Shown one piece after another: positions 10,282-21,294 of a stretch of 64,000 nt of DNA (position 1 is its first letter; each line of letters starts with the position of its first letter). Position numbers and translations under genes: made by a program. Origin of the DNA: Pantoea rwandensis (lineage in GTDB: Bacteria; Pseudomonadota; Gammaproteobacteria; Enterobacterales; Enterobacteriaceae); the NCBI RefSeq assembly GCF_000759475.1, contig NZ_CP009454.1:2542001-2606000 (forward strand). The letters run 5' to 3'. The notes under the pieces are model-generated. The model was not told the origin of the DNA, ran no database searches, and saw nothing but the letters and a program-made list of their open reading frames with translations.

Positions 10282-11871
10282 ATGAAGAATCTTGCCAGCC
10301 AAATTCATGCCTTCGGTAAAGCATTAATGATGCCGATCTCCGTTATTGCCGCTGCCGGTATCTTTCTCGGCTTGGCTGCCGCGATGCAGAATCCCGCGGT
10401 CACCGGCGATGCCTTTGCCCATCTGCAGGTACCACAACTGATTATTGGCTTTATCCGCAAAGTGGCGGCGGCCTTATTTGCCAATCTGCCCGTGTTCTTC
10501 GCCGTTGCCAGCGCCATTGGTCTGGCGAAAGCGGAGAAGCCTACTGCGGCTTTTGCGGCAGTCATTGGCTATGTCGTGATGAATGTGGGCATCAGTGCTA
10601 CGCTGGCGGCCAAAGGGCTGACGGCGGCTACCACTACCCCAGAAGCCTTGCAGCAAGCAGGCCTGGATCAAACCACGGCGATGATGACCTCGGCAGAGTA
10701 CATCGAAATGCTGGGCATCTTTACTTACAACATGAGTGTGCTTGGCGGCGTGATTGCCGGGCTGGTCACCGTGGCACTGCATAATCGCTTTTACACGCAA
10801 CAATTGCCGACGGCGATTAGCTTTTTCGGCGGGCGGCGCTTTGTACCCATCGTCACCGTTATCGTCTTGCCGCTGATTGGCGTGCTGCTGGCGCTGATCT
10901 GGCCCACGATCGGCGAAGGCATTGCCTGGGTCGGCAAGATGATTGGGAAAAGCGGCCAGTACGGCGCGTTTCTGCTGGGAACCGGCGAACGCCTGCTTAT
11001 CCCAACAGGTTTGCACCATATCCTCAATGAAACGGTGCGTTTCACCCCCATCGGTGGCATGGCGACGGTAGACGGGCAAACCATTGTCGGTGCACTGAAT
11101 ATCTTCAACAATTCGCTCACCAATCCGGGCGCTATACCTGATGAGACGGTGCGCAGCGCCACCCAATTCCTGGCTCAGGGTAAAATCCCGGTGATGATGT
11201 TCGGCTTGCCTGCGGCTGCACTGGCGATCTACCACACCGCGCGCCCGGAGCATAAACAGCGGGTTAAAGCGCTGGTGATGGCAGGTGCGTTGACCTCCTT
11301 CACCACCGGCATCACTGAACCGCTGGAGTTCTGTTTTATCTTTGTGTCACCGGTGCTTTATATCCTGCATGCGTTGTTGACCGGCCTGTCATTTATGCTG
11401 ATGTCGATGCTGCATTTAATGATCGGTAACGTGCAGGGCGGCGCGATCGATCTGGTGGTGTTCGGTATTCTCGGCGGCAGTAAAACCCAATGGTGGTGGA
11501 CGGTAGCGCTGGGGGTGATTTATGCACCGATCTATTACTACGGCTTCCGTTTTGTCATCACGCGCATGCGAGTGGAAACGCCTGGACGAGAATCGGATGA
11601 GGAGCCGCAAAATGCGCAGGTGACAGCGGATGAACGCACTCAGGTGATCATCAGCGGGTTGGGCGGCGAGGCCAATATAGAGGACGTCGATTGCTGTTTC
11701 ACACGCCTGCGAGTGCGCGTGAAAGAGATGAAAGAGGTGGTGGATCAAACGCTGCTGACCACCGGCGCTAACGGGATTAACCGCGTCAGCGAGCACGATG
11801 TGCAGGTGATTTATGGTCCGCAGGTAGAGAAAATTGCGAATCAGGTTAAGTCGGCGCTAGGGGTTGCCTGA
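10282..11871 (+). CDS. PTS glucoside/maltose-type permease EIICB
   Basis: 529 residues: an EIIC membrane domain of the glucose/glucoside superfamily (about 1-430, with GTGERLLIPTGLHHIL and GITEPLEFCF) fused to an EIIB domain (about 450-529). The phospho-acceptor cysteine lies in VDCCFTRLRVRVK. It takes up and phosphorylates a sugar using HPr and an EIIA in trans, probably Crr, since no EIIA is encoded here. It resembles MalX and alpha-glucoside EIICBs by recall; the substrate cannot be fixed from sequence. No hydrolase or regulator sits beside it, which is unusual for a glucoside PTS gene. Confidence 0.88.
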   Translation: MKNLASQIHAFGKALMMPISVIAAAGIFLGLAAAMQNPAVTGDAFAHLQVPQLIIGFIRKVAAALFANLPVFFAVASAIGLAKAEKPTAAFAAVIGYVVMNVGISATLAAKGLTAATTTPEALQQAGLDQTTAMMTSAEYIEMLGIFTYNMSVLGGVIAGLVTVALHNRFYTQQLPTAISFFGGRRFVPIVTVIVLPLIGVLLALIWPTIGEGIAWVGKMIGKSGQYGAFLLGTGERLLIPTGLHHILNETVRFTPIGGMATVDGQTIVGALNIFNNSLTNPGAIPDETVRSATQFLAQGKIPVMMFGLPAAALAIYHTARPEHKQRVKALVMAGALTSFTTGITEPLEFCFIFVSPVLYILHALLTGLSFMLMSMLHLMIGNVQGGAIDLVVFGILGGSKTQWWWTVALGVIYAPIYYYGFRFVITRMRVETPGRESDEEPQNAQVTADERTQVIISGLGGEANIEDVDCCFTRLRVRVKEMKEVVDQTLLTTGANGINRVSEHDVQVIYGPQVEKIANQVKSALGVA

Positions 11872-12239
11872 GAAGGCGTTCGTCATGGAAATCATGTCGG
11901 CATAAGCGGCGATTGATTACCCTCTGCATCCACTTCTACCGACAGGACCCGAAGAGCAAGCATCAGGGAACATAGGTTGGGGAATCATTGGATACCAATC
12001 TATGCCGAGCACAGGGTCTCGATAAGGCTCAGTATAAGAGCAAGCTGAGAGTACAACTGTTATGAGCAAAATAAAGAGCTTCAACAGGATTTATCCATAT
12101 AAGGAGAGAATTTATGAGAGATTACGCTATAGTGAGTGGCAGACAAGGCAGACTCGTCTTGTTTTGATTTCATGGTGTAATGAAAAAACCGCTAATGCGC
12201 CATCAGACTATTTACTCCTTCATTTGACAGGCACCTGCA
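11872..12239. other. Gap without a gene
   Basis: 368 bases between the PTS gene and the LysR remnant. I see no convincing coding region; a short open stretch on the plus strand (12062-12250) has no family resemblance and no ribosome site. Confidence 0.6.
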
Positions 12240-13137
12240 ATAGACATTAAACAGCTTATTTACCTTTGCAATCTTGAGCGCGAGCGCCATTTTGGCCGCG
12301 CGGCAGAGGCCAGTTTTGTCAGTCAGCCGACCTTATCCATGCGGTTAAAAAACCTTGAGCGTGAGCTGGGTTTATCGCTGATTAACCGCAGCAACAACTT
12401 TGACGGCTTTACGCCAGAAGGGGAACGCGTGTTGACCTGGGCGCGAGAGATCGTTTCGGTCTACTCGGGCCTGAAGCTGGAAGTCGAATCGCTGAAGCAT
12501 GGCGTCAACGGCACGCTGCGCCTGGGCGTGATGCCGCAGTGCAGTGTCGCCTTGCCGGCGTTATTAAAAGCGGTTGAAACGCGTTATCCGCAGCTGGATT
12601 ATCGCGTCTCCGCCATGAGTGCGGACCAACTGCTGGAAGCACTGAATAGCCATACTGTGGACGGTGGCATTGGCTTCTTCGAACTCACCGCTCTGCGAGA
12701 ATTACACTTTCAGACCGCGCTGTTAAAAGACCCCGGCGTGGAAGCGATTTTTAATCCTCAGCACTTCCCGGATTTACTTCAACAAGAAACGGTTTCACTT
12801 TCGCAACTGGCGCAGCAACCGCTGTGTCTTGCCGAACCCACGCGCTATTTCCGTCGTTACGTGGATAGCCAACTACGCGAAACTGGTTTGTTACCGCGAG
12901 TGATTGTGGAAAGTGCCTCGATTATGCAGCTATTACAGAGCGCGCAGGTGGGATTAGGCGTGATGGTGTCGCCGCGCGGACATTTACTGCCGGAGATGCT
13001 GCAAAATCTGGCGCGGAGGCCGATTGAGATGGCGCCCATGGGACGCCAGGCCCGCGTTAGTGATTGCTGAGCCGGGCAGGGCATCGCCGCTGGCTCAACA
13101 TTTCTTTGACGAAGCGCGGCGCCATCTGCCGGATTAA
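12240..13137 (+). pseudogene. LysR-type regulator with lost start codon and a frameshift
   Basis: Reads as a full-length LysR regulator: N-terminal winged helix (DIKQLIYLCNLERERHFGRA, SFVSQPTLSMRLKNLERELG) and substrate-binding domain. Two lesions are visible. The natural initiator position, directly before GACATTAAACAG, is ATA; no ATG, GTG or TTG lies between an in-frame TGA at 12225 and the internal ATG at 12339, which would cut off part of the DNA-binding helix. Near the end an extra G in the GGG run at 13040-13042 shifts the frame; removing it restores a standard LysR tail ending RRHLPD. Its stop converges on the CMD gene with a 4-base overlap. Either a true pseudogene or two sequence errors. 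Confidence 0.8.
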
Positions 13138-14255
13138 CGTGTTTCACCCAGCGCCATCCATAACCGATCCTGCCAGCTGGCAAACGCCACTGTCTGCAAT
13201 AGCGTAAAAATGCGCTCGGTTCCCCATCCCGCATTCAGCAATGGCTGCAGGTGTGCTGCGCTAAAGCGCTCTGGCATGCGAACCAGCTGAGCGCTAACGC
13301 CAATCACCGGCTGCTCTTCTCCCGCTTTATCAACATCTGCAAGCAACGCGTCGCGCTGGCTAGCGGCATGGCGCGTGAACGGACGCTGACAACCCAGGAT
13401 GCGCGCGCTGGTTGCCAGCGCCAACGCAGATTGCTCGTCATGATGTTCGCCGATGCGCTGTTGCAAAGTCGCCCAGCCATACAGCGCCTGCGCGTCATGC
13501 ACCAGCAACCAAATCGCGTCCTCTAATCCTTCGATGCCCTGACAAAAGGTTATTGCCGCCAGTTGATCGGCACTGGCATAGCGCAACTCAACCGGTTTGA
13601 GCGCGTGCTGCCATGCGGTGTCTCGGTCAAAAAGCGCCGGATCGGCATCCGCGGGTGGTGATACGCCGGGTATCCAGCGTACCGGCAAGCCCATCATGGC
13701 CTGCAGTGCCGCGACGACTCGCGCCTGATAGCTGACGAATCCCACCAGTTGATTAAGAGTGACGATATCTGGTTCTGTAAGCCCGACGGCATCCAGGGCG
13801 CTGATACCCGTGGCATTGATCAGTGCCGGTTGCATCGCCAACTGACGCGCGTACTGGGTGATTTGCGTCAGGCGGTTGTTACTCTCGCGGGAGGAGTCCG
13901 GGCCCGGCAGCGGATTGAGGCGCGCGGAGTAGTGATTGCACAGGCGCTGCACACCGGCAACCTGCGCCACCGTTAACGCGGTACTGAGACGATCGTAGAG
14001 CGTTAAGGTATGCGTGAGCGAGTTGCTCAGCGTATCCGGCAGCAAAATCTGGCTCAGATCACGCGCGGCCAGTAACGCCGGCTGGAAGCGAGTAAACAGG
14101 GGCTGAAGAGCAGTGGCTTCCTGTTGCAGACCTAATAAAAAGCGGTCTTCGAGATAGGCGGCTTCGGGCACTAATGGCGCGGTGGCCTGGGTGTGCGGGC
14201 GAGTCTGGCTTTCATAAAACCAGTGGTCATGGCCGGGAGAACGGCGTTGTTCCAT
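13134..14255 (-). CDS. CMD-domain (carboxymuconolactone decarboxylase/AhpD-like) protein
   Basis: 373 residues, probably an AhpD/CMD-superfamily two-domain protein of the kind annotated 'CMD domain protein, Avi_7170 family': the segment LNQLVGFVSYQARVVAALQAM looks like the characteristic helix, repeated weakly near the C-terminus. I do not see the CxxC redox pair of AhpD, so peroxidase activity is doubtful. Start chosen at the second ATG because AAGGA lies six bases before it and abuts the first. Converges on the broken LysR gene, which may once have regulated it. Substrate unknown. Confidence 0.65.
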   Translation of the reverse strand: MEQRRSPGHDHWFYESQTRPHTQATAPLVPEAAYLEDRFLLGLQQEATALQPLFTRFQPALLAARDLSQILLPDTLSNSLTHTLTLYDRLSTALTVAQVAGVQRLCNHYSARLNPLPGPDSSRESNNRLTQITQYARQLAMQPALINATGISALDAVGLTEPDIVTLNQLVGFVSYQARVVAALQAMMGLPVRWIPGVSPPADADPALFDRDTAWQHALKPVELRYASADQLAAITFCQGIEGLEDAIWLLVHDAQALYGWATLQQRIGEHHDEQSALALATSARILGCQRPFTRHAASQRDALLADVDKAGEEQPVIGVSAQLVRMPERFSAAHLQPLLNAGWGTERIFTLLQTVAFASWQDRLWMALGETR

Positions 14256-14506
14256 GGTCATTCCTTGCGCAAAAAACGGTCTGGGTACGCGACGGGCAAA
14301 TCTGAAAAGCGCATCGCCACCAAAAGGCTAGCTTATCGTCGCTGAAGCACTGGCTGTGGCAAAAGAATGAAGGGGAATAATTAAGATCGAATGAATCTAT
14401 ACGCCTGAAATTTCAAGCGGTAGCGAGCAGGAAGAGGTGAGTTTGCGGAGCAGTCAGGCGAAAGTGAACAGGGCGAAAATCGGTCAGGGCAGCGGAGACT
14501 TCGCTA

Positions 14507-14535
14507 AGAAAAAAGGCGAGCACCAGGCTCGCCTT
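14507..14535 (-). terminator. Terminator of fabI
   Basis: AGGCGAGC/GCTCGCCT hairpin followed on the minus strand by a T tract, just past the fabI stop. Confidence 0.85.
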
Positions 14536-14541
14536 CAGAAC

Positions 14542-15330
14542 TTATTTCAGTTCCAGCTCGTTCATCGCGGCAATGCTGAAGCCGCCATCAACGTGAACCA
14601 CTTCACCGGTGATACCACCCGCCAAATCAGAGCACAGGAAGGCCGCAGAGTTACCTACGTCTTCGATGGTGACAGTACGGCGAATCGGGGTAACGGCTTC
14701 ACAGTGAGCCAGCATCTTACGGAAATCTTTGATGCCTGAAGCTGCCAGGGTACGGATTGGACCCGCGGATACGGCGTTAACACGCGTACCTTCAGGACCC
14801 ATCGCGTTCGCCATGTAACGCACGTTGGCTTCCAGAGACGCTTTGGCCAGACCCATCACGTTGTAGTTCGGGATCGCGCGCTCTGCACCCAGATAAGACA
14901 GGGTCAACAGGGCTGAATTCGGGTTCAGCATCGCACGGCACTCTTTCGCCATCGCAACGAAGCTGTAGGCAGAGATGTCGTGAGCGATTTTGAAGCCTTC
15001 ACGGGTCACGGCGTTCACGTAGTCACCATCCAGCTGATCGCCAGGTGCGAAACCAATTGAGTGAACAAAACCGTCAAATTTTGGCCAGGTTTTTGCCAGT
15101 TCGGTGAACAGCGCAGTGATGCTCTCGTCTTCTGCCACATCGCAAGGCAGAACAATGTCAGAACCCAAATCTTTAGCGAACTCTTCCACACGACTTTTCA
15201 ATTTGTCGTTCTGGTAGGTGAAAGCCAGTTCTGCGCCCTGTTTGTGCATCGCCTGTGCAATACCGTAGGCAATGGAGAGTTTACTGGCAACGCCAGTAAT
15301 CAGAATGCGCTTACCGGAAAGAAAACCCAT
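14542..15330 (-). CDS. fabI: Enoyl-ACP reductase (NADH)
   Basis: 262 residues, the E. coli FabI length, after trimming 13 upstream codons to the conserved start [13 protein letters not shown]. Short-chain dehydrogenase that reduces enoyl-ACP in fatty-acid elongation and is the triclosan target. The active-site segment with Tyr and Lys ([20 protein letters not shown]) is intact. It follows the sap operon on the same strand, as in E. coli. Fatty-acid synthesis also feeds the acyl-ACP used by RpfF. Confidence 0.97.
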   Translation of the reverse strand: MGFLSGKRILITGVASKLSIAYGIAQAMHKQGAELAFTYQNDKLKSRVEEFAKDLGSDIVLPCDVAEDESITALFTELAKTWPKFDGFVHSIGFAPGDQLDGDYVNAVTREGFKIAHDISAYSFVAMAKECRAMLNPNSALLTLSYLGAERAIPNYNVMGLAKASLEANVRYMANAMGPEGTRVNAVSAGPIRTLAASGIKDFRKMLAHCEAVTPIRRTVTIEDVGNSAAFLCSDLAGGITGEVVHVDGGFSIAAMNELELK

Positions 15331-15470
15331 AGCTGTAATCCTTATGGTCATTGTTGTTGGCGGTCGCAATGATTAAATAGTAGGCGACCGACGTTAATCG
15401 ACGTGCGGATTCTAGCACGTCTCTCTCAAATGCGGTAAATCGCACCGCGTTTTCGCGATGTGATGAACAA

Positions 15471-16280
15471 TCAACGAACTTTGCGCCAGGCTTCGGCGGT
15501 TAAGGCTTCGCCAAAATGGCTGGTGATCAGCCGTTTAGTGAGGTCATGCAGTGGTGAGGCCAGCACATCCGCTGTGCCGCCGCGTTCCACCACTTCACCC
15601 TGATGCATCACCAGTACCTGATCGCTAATGTGCTTCATCATGCCGATATGTTGCGTCACATAAATATAGGCGATGCCGTGCTTCTCCTGCAGTTCCAGCA
15701 TCAGATTCACCAGCTGCGAACGCATCGTCATATCCAGTGAGGCGAGCGCTTCATCTGCGACAATGACCTTCGGCTGCAGGATGAGTGCGCGAGCCAGCGC
15801 CAGACGTTGTTTCTGGCCGGGGGCCAGCATATGCGGATAGTAACCGGCGTGATCGCGCAGCAAGCCCACCTGACGCAGCGTGGCAATAATGCGTTTCTCC
15901 CGCGCTTCATCATCCAGATCGGTATTCAGTCGCAGCGGAAAGTCGAGAATCTGACTGACACGCTGACGCGGGTTGAGTGAGGTCGATGGATCCTGAAAAA
16001 TCATGCGAATGCGCTGACTGCGGTAACCGTAATCGCCATACTCCAGCGGATGATCGTCAATCAGCATCTCACCTTCCGTCGGGGCCACCATGCCGCTCAA
16101 CATTTTCGCCAGCGTGGATTTCCCTGAGCCGTTCTCACCAATGACCGCCAGGGTCTGCTTCTCACGCAAGGTGAAGCTTACCCCTTTCACCGCCTCAACA
16201 TGCTGTCGGCGAAACAGGCCGGTGCGATAGCGATAGGTTTTACTCAGGTTGCGCACTTCCAGCAGGGTTTCCATGCTCAT
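15471..16280 (-). CDS. sapF: Sap peptide ABC transporter ATP-binding protein SapF
   Basis: 269-residue ABC ATPase: Walker [10 protein letters not shown], a degenerate signature ([16 protein letters not shown]) and Walker [13 protein letters not shown]. Last gene of sapABCDF; its ATG overlaps the sapD stop (ATGA) and is preceded by GGAGGGG, so the two ATPases are translationally coupled. They power inner-membrane import of cationic peptides delivered by SapA. Near-colinear with E. coli SapF. Confidence 0.96.
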   Translation of the reverse strand: MSMETLLEVRNLSKTYRYRTGLFRRQHVEAVKGVSFTLREKQTLAVIGENGSGKSTLAKMLSGMVAPTEGEMLIDDHPLEYGDYGYRSQRIRMIFQDPSTSLNPRQRVSQILDFPLRLNTDLDDEAREKRIIATLRQVGLLRDHAGYYPHMLAPGQKQRLALARALILQPKVIVADEALASLDMTMRSQLVNLMLELQEKHGIAYIYVTQHIGMMKHISDQVLVMHQGEVVERGGTADVLASPLHDLTKRLITSHFGEALTAEAWRKVR

Positions 16281-17272
16281 TGCCCCTCCACATTTAACGG
16301 GAAGTGACAGGCAAACAGATGCGATTTGGTACCGGTGAGACGCGGCGTTTCAATACACTTACGCTGCGCATAGGGACAGCGTGGCCCTAGTCGGCAGCCA
16401 ATCGGCAGATGTTCAAGCGAAGGAATGGCACCGGACAGTGTGTTCAGGCGGCTTTTATGCGGCAGTGCACTGCCAAAGTCGGGCATTGCGCGGATCAGCG
16501 CCTGGGTATAGGGATGATGCGGCGTATCCATTAAATCTTCACTCTGCGCGGTTTCAACGGTCTGTCCGCAGTACATCACGTTAATGCGATCCGCCCACTG
16601 GCTCATGGTGCGCAGGTCATGACTGATCAGCAAAATCGTGGTGTTGTTATTTTGGTTGAGGCGGCTCAACAAACGGAATATCTGTGCCTGCGTGGTCGGT
16701 TCCATAGCATTGGTCGGCTCATCGGCGATCAGCAGACGCGGCTGATTGGCCAGCGCAATGGCGATCATCACTTTCTGGCATTCACCTTCCGTCAGTTCAT
16801 ACGGGAAACTGCGCATGATGTCTTTGTGGTCTTTAATGCCCACGCGGTGCAACAGCTCGATGGCCCGCGCTTTGCGCCAGAACCACAAACGCTGATACCA
16901 GCGCCCTTTAAAAGTCCAGCGTGGGATCGCCTGCATCAACTGGCGGCCGATGCTTTCAGAGGGATCCAGACAGGATTGCGGTTCCTGGAAAATCATCGAC
17001 ACGTTATGGCCGACAATGCGGCGTCGTTCGCGCGGCGTCAAACGCAGCAAATCGATATCATCGAACACCATACGATCGGCGGTGACGCGCCAGTTATCTT
17101 TGGTTACGCCGCAAATCGCTTTCGCAATCAGGCTTTTGCCAGAGCCGGACTCACCCACCAACCCACGCACTTCACCTTCACTGAGCGTCAGGTTAATGCG
17201 ATCAACGGCTTTCACCGGACCTTCTGAGGTCATGAACTCAATAGTGAGATTACGAATATCCAGTAACGGCAT
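16277..17272 (-). CDS. sapD: Sap peptide ABC transporter ATP-binding protein SapD
   Basis: 331-residue ABC ATPase with Walker A GESGSGKS, signature [16 protein letters not shown] and Walker [13 protein letters not shown], plus the C-terminal oligopeptide-ABC extension containing [14 protein letters not shown] (cysteines typical of Opp/Dpp-type ATPases). Start overlaps the end of sapC by one base. In E. coli SapD also supports Trk potassium uptake. Confidence 0.96.
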   Translation of the reverse strand: MPLLDIRNLTIEFMTSEGPVKAVDRINLTLSEGEVRGLVGESGSGKSLIAKAICGVTKDNWRVTADRMVFDDIDLLRLTPRERRRIVGHNVSMIFQEPQSCLDPSESIGRQLMQAIPRWTFKGRWYQRLWFWRKARAIELLHRVGIKDHKDIMRSFPYELTEGECQKVMIAIALANQPRLLIADEPTNAMEPTTQAQIFRLLSRLNQNNNTTILLISHDLRTMSQWADRINVMYCGQTVETAQSEDLMDTPHHPYTQALIRAMPDFGSALPHKSRLNTLSGAIPSLEHLPIGCRLGPRCPYAQRKCIETPRLTGTKSHLFACHFPLNVEGQ

Positions 17273-18162
17273 TATTCTGCTCCCGCTTCTACGGCGCGAC
17301 GGATGCCATCGCCCAGCAGGTTAACGATCAACACACTGACCATCAGCGCGACGCCGGGCAGCATCACGGTCCAGGGCGCGACATAAATCAGCTCCAGCGC
17401 ATCGCCCAGCATCGCTCCCCATTCAGGTGAGGGCAGCTGTGCCCCTAAATCGAGGAAACCGAGTGCGGCAATGTCGAGAATGGCCATGGAGAGTGAACGC
17501 GTAAATTCCCCGACCAGCAGCGGCAGGACATTGGGCAGCACGGCGTTCCACAGAATATTCAGATTGCGCGCGCCATCCAGACGCAGCGCCACCACATACT
17601 CTTTTTCCATCTCGTTATGTACCGCAGTATAGATCTCCCGCACCAGACGCGGAATGATCGCCAGCAATACCGCCAGCATGGCGTGTTCAAGGCGTGGACC
17701 TAAAAAGGCCACCACAATGATTGCCAGCAGCAGCGAAGGGATGGAGAGCAAGGTATCCAGCACGTGGTTCATGACCGCAGAGCGCAAACCGTGGGTAACG
17801 CCAGCCAGCACACCCAGGATCAGGGCGCAAATCGCGGCTAAAACCGTCACCATGATGGCCGAACCGACAGTGGGCGCGACGCCGCTCAGCAGGCGGCTCA
17901 ATACATCGCGGCCCAAATCATCGGTACCGAGGAAGAAAGAGACATCCCCGTAACGCGACCATGAAGGGGGCAACAGTTGATAGCCGAGGAACTGCTGATC
18001 GATGCCATAGGGCGACAATAAGCCGCCAAACAGGCACAGGAATAGCAGGGTACCAAAGCCGTACAATCCGATCATGCCACTGGTATCACGATAAAAACGC
18101 TGCCAGAACAGACGAAACGGGCTGGGTAACTTCGTCTCTGCATAGATATTATCTAAGGGCAT
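17272..18162 (-). CDS. sapC: Sap peptide ABC transporter permease SapC
   Basis: 296 residues, the same length as E. coli SapC; DppC-type inner-membrane permease with an N-terminal segment, five to six predicted membrane helices and the EAA loop region ([20 protein letters not shown]). Pairs with SapB. Overlaps the end of sapB by 14 bases and the start of sapD by one. Confidence 0.96.
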   Translation of the reverse strand: MPLDNIYAETKLPSPFRLFWQRFYRDTSGMIGLYGFGTLLFLCLFGGLLSPYGIDQQFLGYQLLPPSWSRYGDVSFFLGTDDLGRDVLSRLLSGVAPTVGSAIMVTVLAAICALILGVLAGVTHGLRSAVMNHVLDTLLSIPSLLLAIIVVAFLGPRLEHAMLAVLLAIIPRLVREIYTAVHNEMEKEYVVALRLDGARNLNILWNAVLPNVLPLLVGEFTRSLSMAILDIAALGFLDLGAQLPSPEWGAMLGDALELIYVAPWTVMLPGVALMVSVLIVNLLGDGIRRAVEAGAE

Positions 18163-19114
18163 ACCATTCCTTGTGTTTCAACGGATTAAGCGCCGCACCC
18201 AGAATATCTGACAGCACGCTGACCAGAATCACCAGACCGCCAACCACCATCACACCGGCAGAGATGGCCGCATAATCCTGCTGACGAATGGCGTTGATCA
18301 ACCAGCGACCAATGCCCGGCCAGTTGAACACCACTTCCGTAATCATCGCCAGCGTCAGCATGGTGGAAAACTGTAAACCCAGACGCGGGATCACGGGCGG
18401 CAGCGCGTTGTGCAGCACATGGCGGCGAATCACGGTGAAGCGAGATAATCCACGCGTGGCCGCCGCTTTCACATAGTTTTTATCCATCACATCGCTGGTG
18501 CTGCTGCGCAGTAAACGAATCACCTCGGTGGTCGGTGCGACGGCCAGTACCACCACCGGCAAAATCATATGAGTCAGGGCACTCATCAACATCTCATGGC
18601 GCCACGGTGAAGGACTCAGCCAGGCATCAATCAGTGCAAAGCCGGTCACGTTTTGTACCGGGTAGAGCAGATCAAAGCGTCCGGAAACCGGCAGCCAGCC
18701 CAGCGTCAGGGAGAAGAACAGGGTGAACAGCAGTGCCAGCCAGAACACCGGCATCGAGAAGCCGAGCAGAGCCAGTGCGCTGATGGCTTTATCCTGCCAT
18801 TTTTTGCGCATCACGCCCGCGCAAATTCCCAGCGGGATACCCACCAGCAGCGCCAGCATAAAGGCCAGTATGCAAAGCTCTAGCGTGGCGGGGAACACCT
18901 CGCGCAGTTGCAGGTCGATCAGCTGGCCGTTGGTGCTGGAAACACCAAAGTCGAATTGCAGCAGGCCTCTAAACCAGAACCACCAGGCATCGAACAGCGA
19001 GGCACCTTCCAGCGGCGCATTCGGCGTAAAGTAGCTCAGACTGAAACTCACCAGCGACAATAAAAACAGCGTGATCAGCAGCAACAGCAGGCGACGCAGT
19101 ATATAGATGATCAT
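18149..19114 (-). CDS. sapB: Sap peptide ABC transporter permease SapB
   Basis: 321-residue DppB-type permease with a first membrane helix at about 7-29 and the usual conserved C-terminal half ([19 protein letters not shown]). Starts two bases after the sapA stop and forms the translocation channel with SapC. Confidence 0.96.
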   Translation of the reverse strand: MIIYILRRLLLLLITLFLLSLVSFSLSYFTPNAPLEGASLFDAWWFWFRGLLQFDFGVSSTNGQLIDLQLREVFPATLELCILAFMLALLVGIPLGICAGVMRKKWQDKAISALALLGFSMPVFWLALLFTLFFSLTLGWLPVSGRFDLLYPVQNVTGFALIDAWLSPSPWRHEMLMSALTHMILPVVVLAVAPTTEVIRLLRSSTSDVMDKNYVKAAATRGLSRFTVIRRHVLHNALPPVIPRLGLQFSTMLTLAMITEVVFNWPGIGRWLINAIRQQDYAAISAGVMVVGGLVILVSVLSDILGAALNPLKHKEWYALR

Positions 19115-19116
19115 GC

Positions 19117-20739
19117 TTATTCCTCGCTGCTCTCATCACGGTAAACCCCGGCAAACGAGGCATTCCCAAACGGACTTAGCACCAGACCTTTAATATCATG
19201 GCGATATGCCTGTAAACGCAACGATGACGCCAGCGGCAATACCGGTAATTCCTGCGCCAGAATTTGCTGTGCCTGATCGTAGCTGTCGATGCGCGCCGAA
19301 AGCTGCTGCGACAACAACGCCCGTTGCAAGGATTCATCAAAGGCCGGTGAACACCAGTGCGCAAAGTTGGTTTGCGAGCGGATGGCTGCACAGCTCAACA
19401 GCGGCCGGAAGAAGCTATCCGGGTCGTTACTGTCTGTCGCCCAGCCGGTCAGCGTCAGATCATGATTCATCGCCATCAACTGCGCTTCCTGGAAACGGCC
19501 CTCTACCGGAGCGATGGTGACGCGCACGCCAACCTGAGCCAAATCGGCTTGCAGCAGTTCAGCGGTTTTCAGTGGGCTGGGGTTCCAGGATTGTGAGGTG
19601 GTAGGCACTACCAGCCGCAAGTGCAGATCTTCCAGCCCGAGCGCTTTCAGCGCTGCACGGGCTTTCGCCGGATTGTATTCGGTGACCCGTGCATCATTAT
19701 CATACGCCCAGGACGCTCGCGGTAAAATGGAGGCGGCGGTTTCAGCGGTGCCGTAATAGATCGATTCCATCAGGCGTTCGTTATTAATGGCCAGTGCCAG
19801 CGCGTGACGCACTTCGGGGCGATCCAGTGGCGGTTTACGCGTATTGAACGCTAAATAGGCGATATTCATGCCAGGACGCAGCGTCATGCGCAGACGGGGG
19901 TCATCACGCAAAATCGAGAGCTGGCTGGCCGCCGGATAAGCCAGCACATCGCATTCACCTGTGAGTAACTTCGAAAGACGTCCTGTTCCACCAACGCCAA
20001 GATCGATCACCACCTGTTGCAGACGCGGCACACCTTTCCAGTATTGCGGATTACGTGCCAGGCGCAGATATTGCCCGGTACGGTACTCGCTCAGCTGAAA
20101 CGGCCCGGTGCCCACCGGCTCGCGATCCAGGCGCTCCTGCTGGCCTATCGCCGTCAGCTTGTCGGCGTATTCCTGCGACAATATCGGCGCGTAATGCGTA
20201 GCAATGTGCCAGAGGAAAGAGGCATCCGGACTGTTGAGACGGATTTCTACCGTGTCGTTGTCCAGCTTTTTAACGCTTTGTACCGAGTCAGAGAACTGCA
20301 AACTATCGAAATAAGGATAGCTGCCACCGTTGACGTTATGCCACGGATGCTGACGATCAAACATGCGCGCAAAGCTGAACACCACGTCATCGGCATTCAT
20401 TTTGCGTGTGGGTTTAAACCAGTTGGTGTGCTGGAAAGAGACATCTTTGCGCAGATGAAAACGGTAAGTAGCGCCGTTATCGCGTACTTCCCAACTCTGT
20501 GCCAGGTCAGGAATCAGGCGATAAGTGTAGGGGTCCACATCCAGCAGGCGGTCATAGAGCTGTGCCGCCAGCGTATCCACCACAAGGCCGCTGCTGACCA
20601 TTTGTGGGTTAAAAGTATTGACCGTGCCATTGACGCAATAAACAAAACCGCTATTACGGATGTTATTGGTTGGCGCGGCCAGCGCAGACGCACTCAATAC
20701 GCTGAGACCGAGCAGCAGCGAGGAGAATAATTTTGGCAT
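19117..20739 (-). CDS. sapA: Sap periplasmic peptide-binding protein SapA
   Basis: 540 residues with a cleavable signal ([21 protein letters not shown]) and an SBP_bac_5 fold; near-colinear with E. coli SapA ([30 protein letters not shown] end). Delivers antimicrobial and other peptides to SapBCDF, giving resistance and nutrient uptake. The frame is open 14 codons further upstream; this ATG gives a normal signal peptide. First gene of a tight minus-strand operon sapABCDF. Confidence 0.95.
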   Translation of the reverse strand: MPKLFSSLLLGLSVLSASALAAPTNNIRNSGFVYCVNGTVNTFNPQMVSSGLVVDTLAAQLYDRLLDVDPYTYRLIPDLAQSWEVRDNGATYRFHLRKDVSFQHTNWFKPTRKMNADDVVFSFARMFDRQHPWHNVNGGSYPYFDSLQFSDSVQSVKKLDNDTVEIRLNSPDASFLWHIATHYAPILSQEYADKLTAIGQQERLDREPVGTGPFQLSEYRTGQYLRLARNPQYWKGVPRLQQVVIDLGVGGTGRLSKLLTGECDVLAYPAASQLSILRDDPRLRMTLRPGMNIAYLAFNTRKPPLDRPEVRHALALAINNERLMESIYYGTAETAASILPRASWAYDNDARVTEYNPAKARAALKALGLEDLHLRLVVPTTSQSWNPSPLKTAELLQADLAQVGVRVTIAPVEGRFQEAQLMAMNHDLTLTGWATDSNDPDSFFRPLLSCAAIRSQTNFAHWCSPAFDESLQRALLSQQLSARIDSYDQAQQILAQELPVLPLASSLRLQAYRHDIKGLVLSPFGNASFAGVYRDESSEE

Positions 20740-20890
20740 AGAACTCAACGATTCTGAGGCAATAGCGTGAGTGTATCGCAAACGTCACGCACTCCCCAAA
20801 TTCATGATGGTTCTGCGTTGTTTTTCACCAATCTGGCGAGGAGGTAATCACAATGTTAGTGTGGAAATGAGAAAAATTCTCAATTAGGGC

Positions 20891-20920
20891 TTTACAGATG
20901 ATAATAAGAATGATTATTAT
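20891..20920 (+). promoter_or_regulatory. ryhB promoter with Fur box
   Basis: -35 TTTACA (20891-20896), 18-base spacer and -10 TATTAT (20915-20920). A Fur box at 20900-20918 matches 15 of 19 positions of the GATAATGATAATCATTATC consensus and overlaps both elements, so iron-loaded Fur would block polymerase. Confidence 0.85.
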
Positions 20921-20926
20921 TCTTCT

Positions 20927-21019
20927 GCTCTTCGACGGTGGCTCTACCGAAGAAGAGCACGACATTGCTCACATTGCTTCCAGTATTAAGTTGCCCGCAT
21001 CTAATGCGGGCTTTTTTTT
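20927..21019 (+). ncRNA. ryhB: RyhB iron-responsive small RNA
   Basis: About 93 nucleotides. The conserved RyhB core is present almost letter for letter (AGCACGACATTGCTCACATT, then GCTTCCAGTATTA at 20976-20988), preceded by a 5' hairpin (GCTCTTC/GAAGAGC) and ended by a Rho-independent terminator (GCCCGCA/TGCGGGC plus eight T). RyhB is made when iron is scarce and, with Hfq, represses non-essential iron proteins (sodB, sdh, fumA and others). Start estimated from the -10. In E. coli ryhB lies elsewhere (yhhX-yhhY); here it is between sapA and pspF. Confidence 0.93.
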
Positions 21020-21047
21020 GTGTGTCGTTTTTCCCGTCATCTTTTGC

Positions 21048-21155
21048 GCTGCTGCTGCGTTAGCTGCGCGCGCTAACCCCGGTCACATACTGATGTATGC
21101 TCCCGGGGATTAGCGCACTTGCCGCCTTGCATCAGCACAAAAGCTATAGGGAAAA
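21048..21155. repeat. Intergenic palindromic repeat element
   Basis: Just after ryhB. A large imperfect palindrome centred near 21093 (GCTAA-CCCCGG ... CCGGGG-ATTAGC, 21072-21114), flanked by GC-rich sequence, looks like the dispersed intergenic repeats common in Erwiniaceae and other Enterobacterales. No second copy is seen in this window, so the call rests on recall of the pattern. Confidence 0.5.
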
Positions 21156-21294
21156 CCGACCCACACCTGAGCTGTCTTTAAAAGCACTTCGATAGGTAAA
21201 ACGATGATGTGGTGAGTTATCTGTTAGCAGCGAAGCAACGATGTGCTCCCAGATAATCACCAGGCTGCGTTTTTTCATCTCATGTAGCTCAGGC

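Noticed and set aside
20898..21113. Open frame beginning MIIRMIIILLLF on the plus strand
   Set aside because: It runs through the Fur box, RyhB and its terminator; the conservation belongs to the RNA.
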